A DNA stretch of 10,644 bases from Lunasporangiospora selenospora (lineage: Eukaryota > Mortierellomycota > Mortierellomycetes > Mortierellales > Mortierellaceae): assembly GCA_015680635.1 (NCBI GenBank), contig JAABOA010000717.1:1-10644 (forward strand). Direction: 5' to 3'. Under the pieces are notes generated by a model. That model was not told the origin of the DNA and searched no databases. It saw nothing but the letters and a program-made list of their open reading frames with translations. Every line of letters begins with the position of its first letter. The stretch's first letter is position 1. The position numbers were made by a program, and so were the translations under genes. This document shows, one piece after another, positions 9,232 through 10,644 of this stretch.

Positions 9232-9237
9232 TTTATT
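9232..9237 (-). terminator. Polyadenylation signal AATAAA of the photolyase gene
   Basis: AATAAA on the minus strand about 165 nt after the photolyase stop at 9403. An ATTAAA at 9300-9295 is a nearer alternative about 100 nt after the stop. Either would end the transcript before it reaches the Pol I factor signal. Confidence 0.5.
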
Positions 9238-9402
9238 TTCTCTTTTGAAAACTCATAGTGGGCATTGTAATCAGAAATCATTTTCGTCTCGCTCTTTAAT
9301 TATTGAGAGAAACTTCAGCTGCCAGCCTTTCTTCAAAATAATCCCTCAGAGTCGTCTAGAAAAGGCTTCCTTATTGACTCATTTGATATCTAGGCAATAA
9401 TC

Positions 9403-10644
9403 TTAGTTGATTCTCACAGCACGCTTGAACTCTTTAATGTATCTTTCCTTTGCTGCAGCATGATCCACAATAGGCTTAGGGTACCTGCAAAAAAATAAAA
9501 GTGATAGGGCAGAGTGAGTTAGTAGATAGTCATCTTCACACGGTCCTGGGAGCAAAAAAATAATCAGTGTACTACTTGCCCTAGTTTCTCAAATTCCACT
9601 TTTGATAGTGTTTTGTACGGTTCATGGACCTGTTTCGGATTCTTCAACGATCTCAATTCAGGAACCCATCGACGGATAAATTCGCCATATGGGTCAAACT
9701 TCTGTGCCTGTAGTGTCGGATTAAAGACTCTGAAAAACGGTTGTGCGTCCGTGCCTGTGGAAGCTGACCACTGCCAACCTCCATTGTTGGAGGCCAGATC
9801 GCCATCGATCAGATGTTTCATAAAGAATTTCTCGCCCTCTTGCCAGTTGATGAGGAGGTCCTTGACGAGAAAACAAGCGACAATCATTCGTAAACGGTTG
9901 TGCATAGTTGCCGTATCCAATAGTTGCCGTATCCCAGCATCAACGATAGGAAAGCCTGTCTTGCCTGTGCACCAGGACTCAAAGTGGCTCATTGATTGAG
10001 GCAACTCTGGGTTGGGATCCGACTTGGCGTCAGCCCATTGGATGAGTTCTGTCTTTAACTGAAAGGCTCTGTTCATGCAGATGCGTGGAAAGTTGACTAG
10101 AATATGACGATAAAACTCCTATTTGCAAAAAAGAGAAGTACCCAGAAACATGGTTCAGGGTCCATTTTTCGTTTGAACAAGCAAAGTTTTCTCTTTTGCT
10201 CTCGGTCATTATCTCCATTTTACACTTTATATCTTACCCTCCAGGCTACTTCCTTGATCCAGTTTTTGATACCCTCATTTCCAGTAGTCATTTTCCCATG
10301 GTTGCACTTGCGTGCTGCAGCTATTACTTGTCTGGCTGACACGACCCCGGCGTTGAGATATGGACTCATGCCACTACAAGCATTTGCTTTTTCGACACAG
10401 TCCCGATCACGGTGATAGTCTTTTGCTCTTGATTCCAGAAACTCATCTAGTCGAAGTTTGGCCGCTTGTTCACCGGCAGGGTAAAGCTGCTCGATTGTGT
10501 CTCTTTCAAACCCATGAGGATAGGTTGGTACGAATAATGGCGACGATGGTGTCAAAAAATGCGAAAAGATTTGTCTGGCTTCGGCAGGATTATGGTCTGG
10601 AGGTGGATCAAGGTCGAGATGATGTGGGTTGGCTTCGACAACTT
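9403..10644 (-). CDS. PHR1: Class I photolyase (cyclobutane pyrimidine dimer type), C-terminal FAD domain, partial
   Basis: Flavoenzyme that splits UV-induced pyrimidine dimers using blue light; acts in the nucleus and often in mitochondria. Minus-strand exons: 10644-10238 (open at the edge), 10118-9580, 9484-9403; introns 119 bp (GT..AG) and 95 bp (GC..AG). About 341 C-terminal residues are visible; the antenna-binding N-terminal domain lies beyond the window. In family order: LYPAGEQAAKLRL, CSGMSPYLNAG (FAD phosphate-binding segment), KEVAWREFYRH with the Glu and Trp that contact the dimer (E. coli E274/W277), ELIQW (W306), GKTGFPIVDAG, MHNRLRM (N341, R342, M345), NWQEGE (W359), NNGGWQW (N378, W382). 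The whole Trp electron-transfer triad is therefore kept, with E. coli numbering from memory. Motifs fit a CPD photolyase rather than a (6-4) enzyme. Oddity: the residue before MHNR is Thr where the family has Trp or Tyr, beside a 16-bp tandem copy. The end YPKPIVDHAAAKERY...AVRIN is typical. Confidence 0.92.
9485..9579 (-). other. GC-AG intron in the photolyase gene
   Basis: The minus-strand donor is GG|GCAAGT and the acceptor TTTTTTTGCAG|G, with a perfect TACTAAC branch site at 9524-9518, its branch A 34 nt before the acceptor. Splicing here gives Leu-Gly-Tyr-Pro-Lys-Pro-Ile-Val, the expected photolyase end. The nearby GT (9575-9574) used as donor would give a stop after two further codons. 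Confidence 0.85.
9903..9934 (-). repeat. 16-bp tandem duplication inside photolyase coding sequence
   Basis: On the minus strand two adjacent 16-bp units (9934-9919 and 9918-9903) share their first 15 bases, GGATACGGCAACTAT, and differ only in the last. Because 16 is not a multiple of 3, the copies are read in different frames, giving GIRQLL and then DTATM. Confidence 0.95.

Larger units (their letters stand above)
9067..9402. other. Convergent 3' regions of the Pol I factor and photolyase genes
   Basis: 336 bp between two converging stop codons. The left part has long T runs (9102-9128) and the plus-strand signal AATAAA; the right part has minus-strand signals. The two proposed ends (9160s plus, 9230s minus) leave the transcripts just short of overlapping. 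No open frame or RNA gene recognised. Confidence 0.6.

Noticed and set aside
10220-10555. Photolyase start at TTG 10555
   Set aside because: The frame continues upstream without a stop to the window edge with photolyase-like sequence, so this is internal and not a start.
1-10644. Mobile elements, CRISPR, defence genes or a gene cluster
   Set aside because: No terminal inverted repeats, transposase motifs, regularly spaced repeats or cluster-type enzymes were seen; the genes are scattered housekeeping and repair functions.

Overview
The window looks like nuclear DNA of a filamentous, probably early-diverging fungus (Mucoromycota in the broad sense, possibly Mortierella-like; the taxon is an inference). 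The reasons are compact spacing, genes split by many short introns (64-193 bp) with GT..AG ends and TACTAAC-like branch points, a full-length eIF3e (absent from Saccharomyces cerevisiae), and eukaryotic polyadenylation signals. I see no mobile element, CRISPR array, tRNA, rRNA or bacterial-style operon.

Layout, left to right. (1) 1-1026, minus strand: the first 342 residues of an intronless four-helix membrane protein with a proline-rich tail, running off the left edge. (2) 1027-2048: about 1 kb without a convincing gene, holding the promoter and leader of gene 1 (TATA-like box, pyrimidine-rich leader, C10 run), a (TC)9 repeat and the 3' end of the next gene. (3) 2049-4096, minus: translation initiation factor eIF3 subunit e, six exons, 443 aa, complete. 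(4) 4097-4438: a 342-bp divergent promoter with a cluster of GTGAC/GTCAC motifs. (5) 4439-9066, plus: a TAF1C/Rrn6-type RNA polymerase I initiation factor, eight exons, about 1294 aa, complete. (6) 9067-9402: convergent 3' ends. (7) 9403-10644, minus: the C-terminal FAD domain of a class I photolyase, three exons visible, running off the right edge.

None of the three split genes is readable as one open frame. I joined exons by matching splice sites, codon phase and protein family. All phases close: eIF3e sums to 444 codons with stop, the Pol I factor to 1295 codons with stop. The eIF3e and Pol I factor genes sit head to head, which would suit joint control of translation and rRNA synthesis; the membrane protein and photolyase have no evident link to them.

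I did not find a new multi-gene system; this is mostly ordinary housekeeping sequence. The signals most worth checking are: a 16-bp tandem copy inside the photolyase flavin/substrate-binding segment that coincides with loss of a normally aromatic residue; a GC-AG intron in the same gene with a frame-breaking GT decoy next to its donor; an ATGTAATG start-stop element at the Pol I factor start; the GTGAC/GTCAC cluster in the divergent promoter; and an SH3-ligand-like site in the membrane protein tail.
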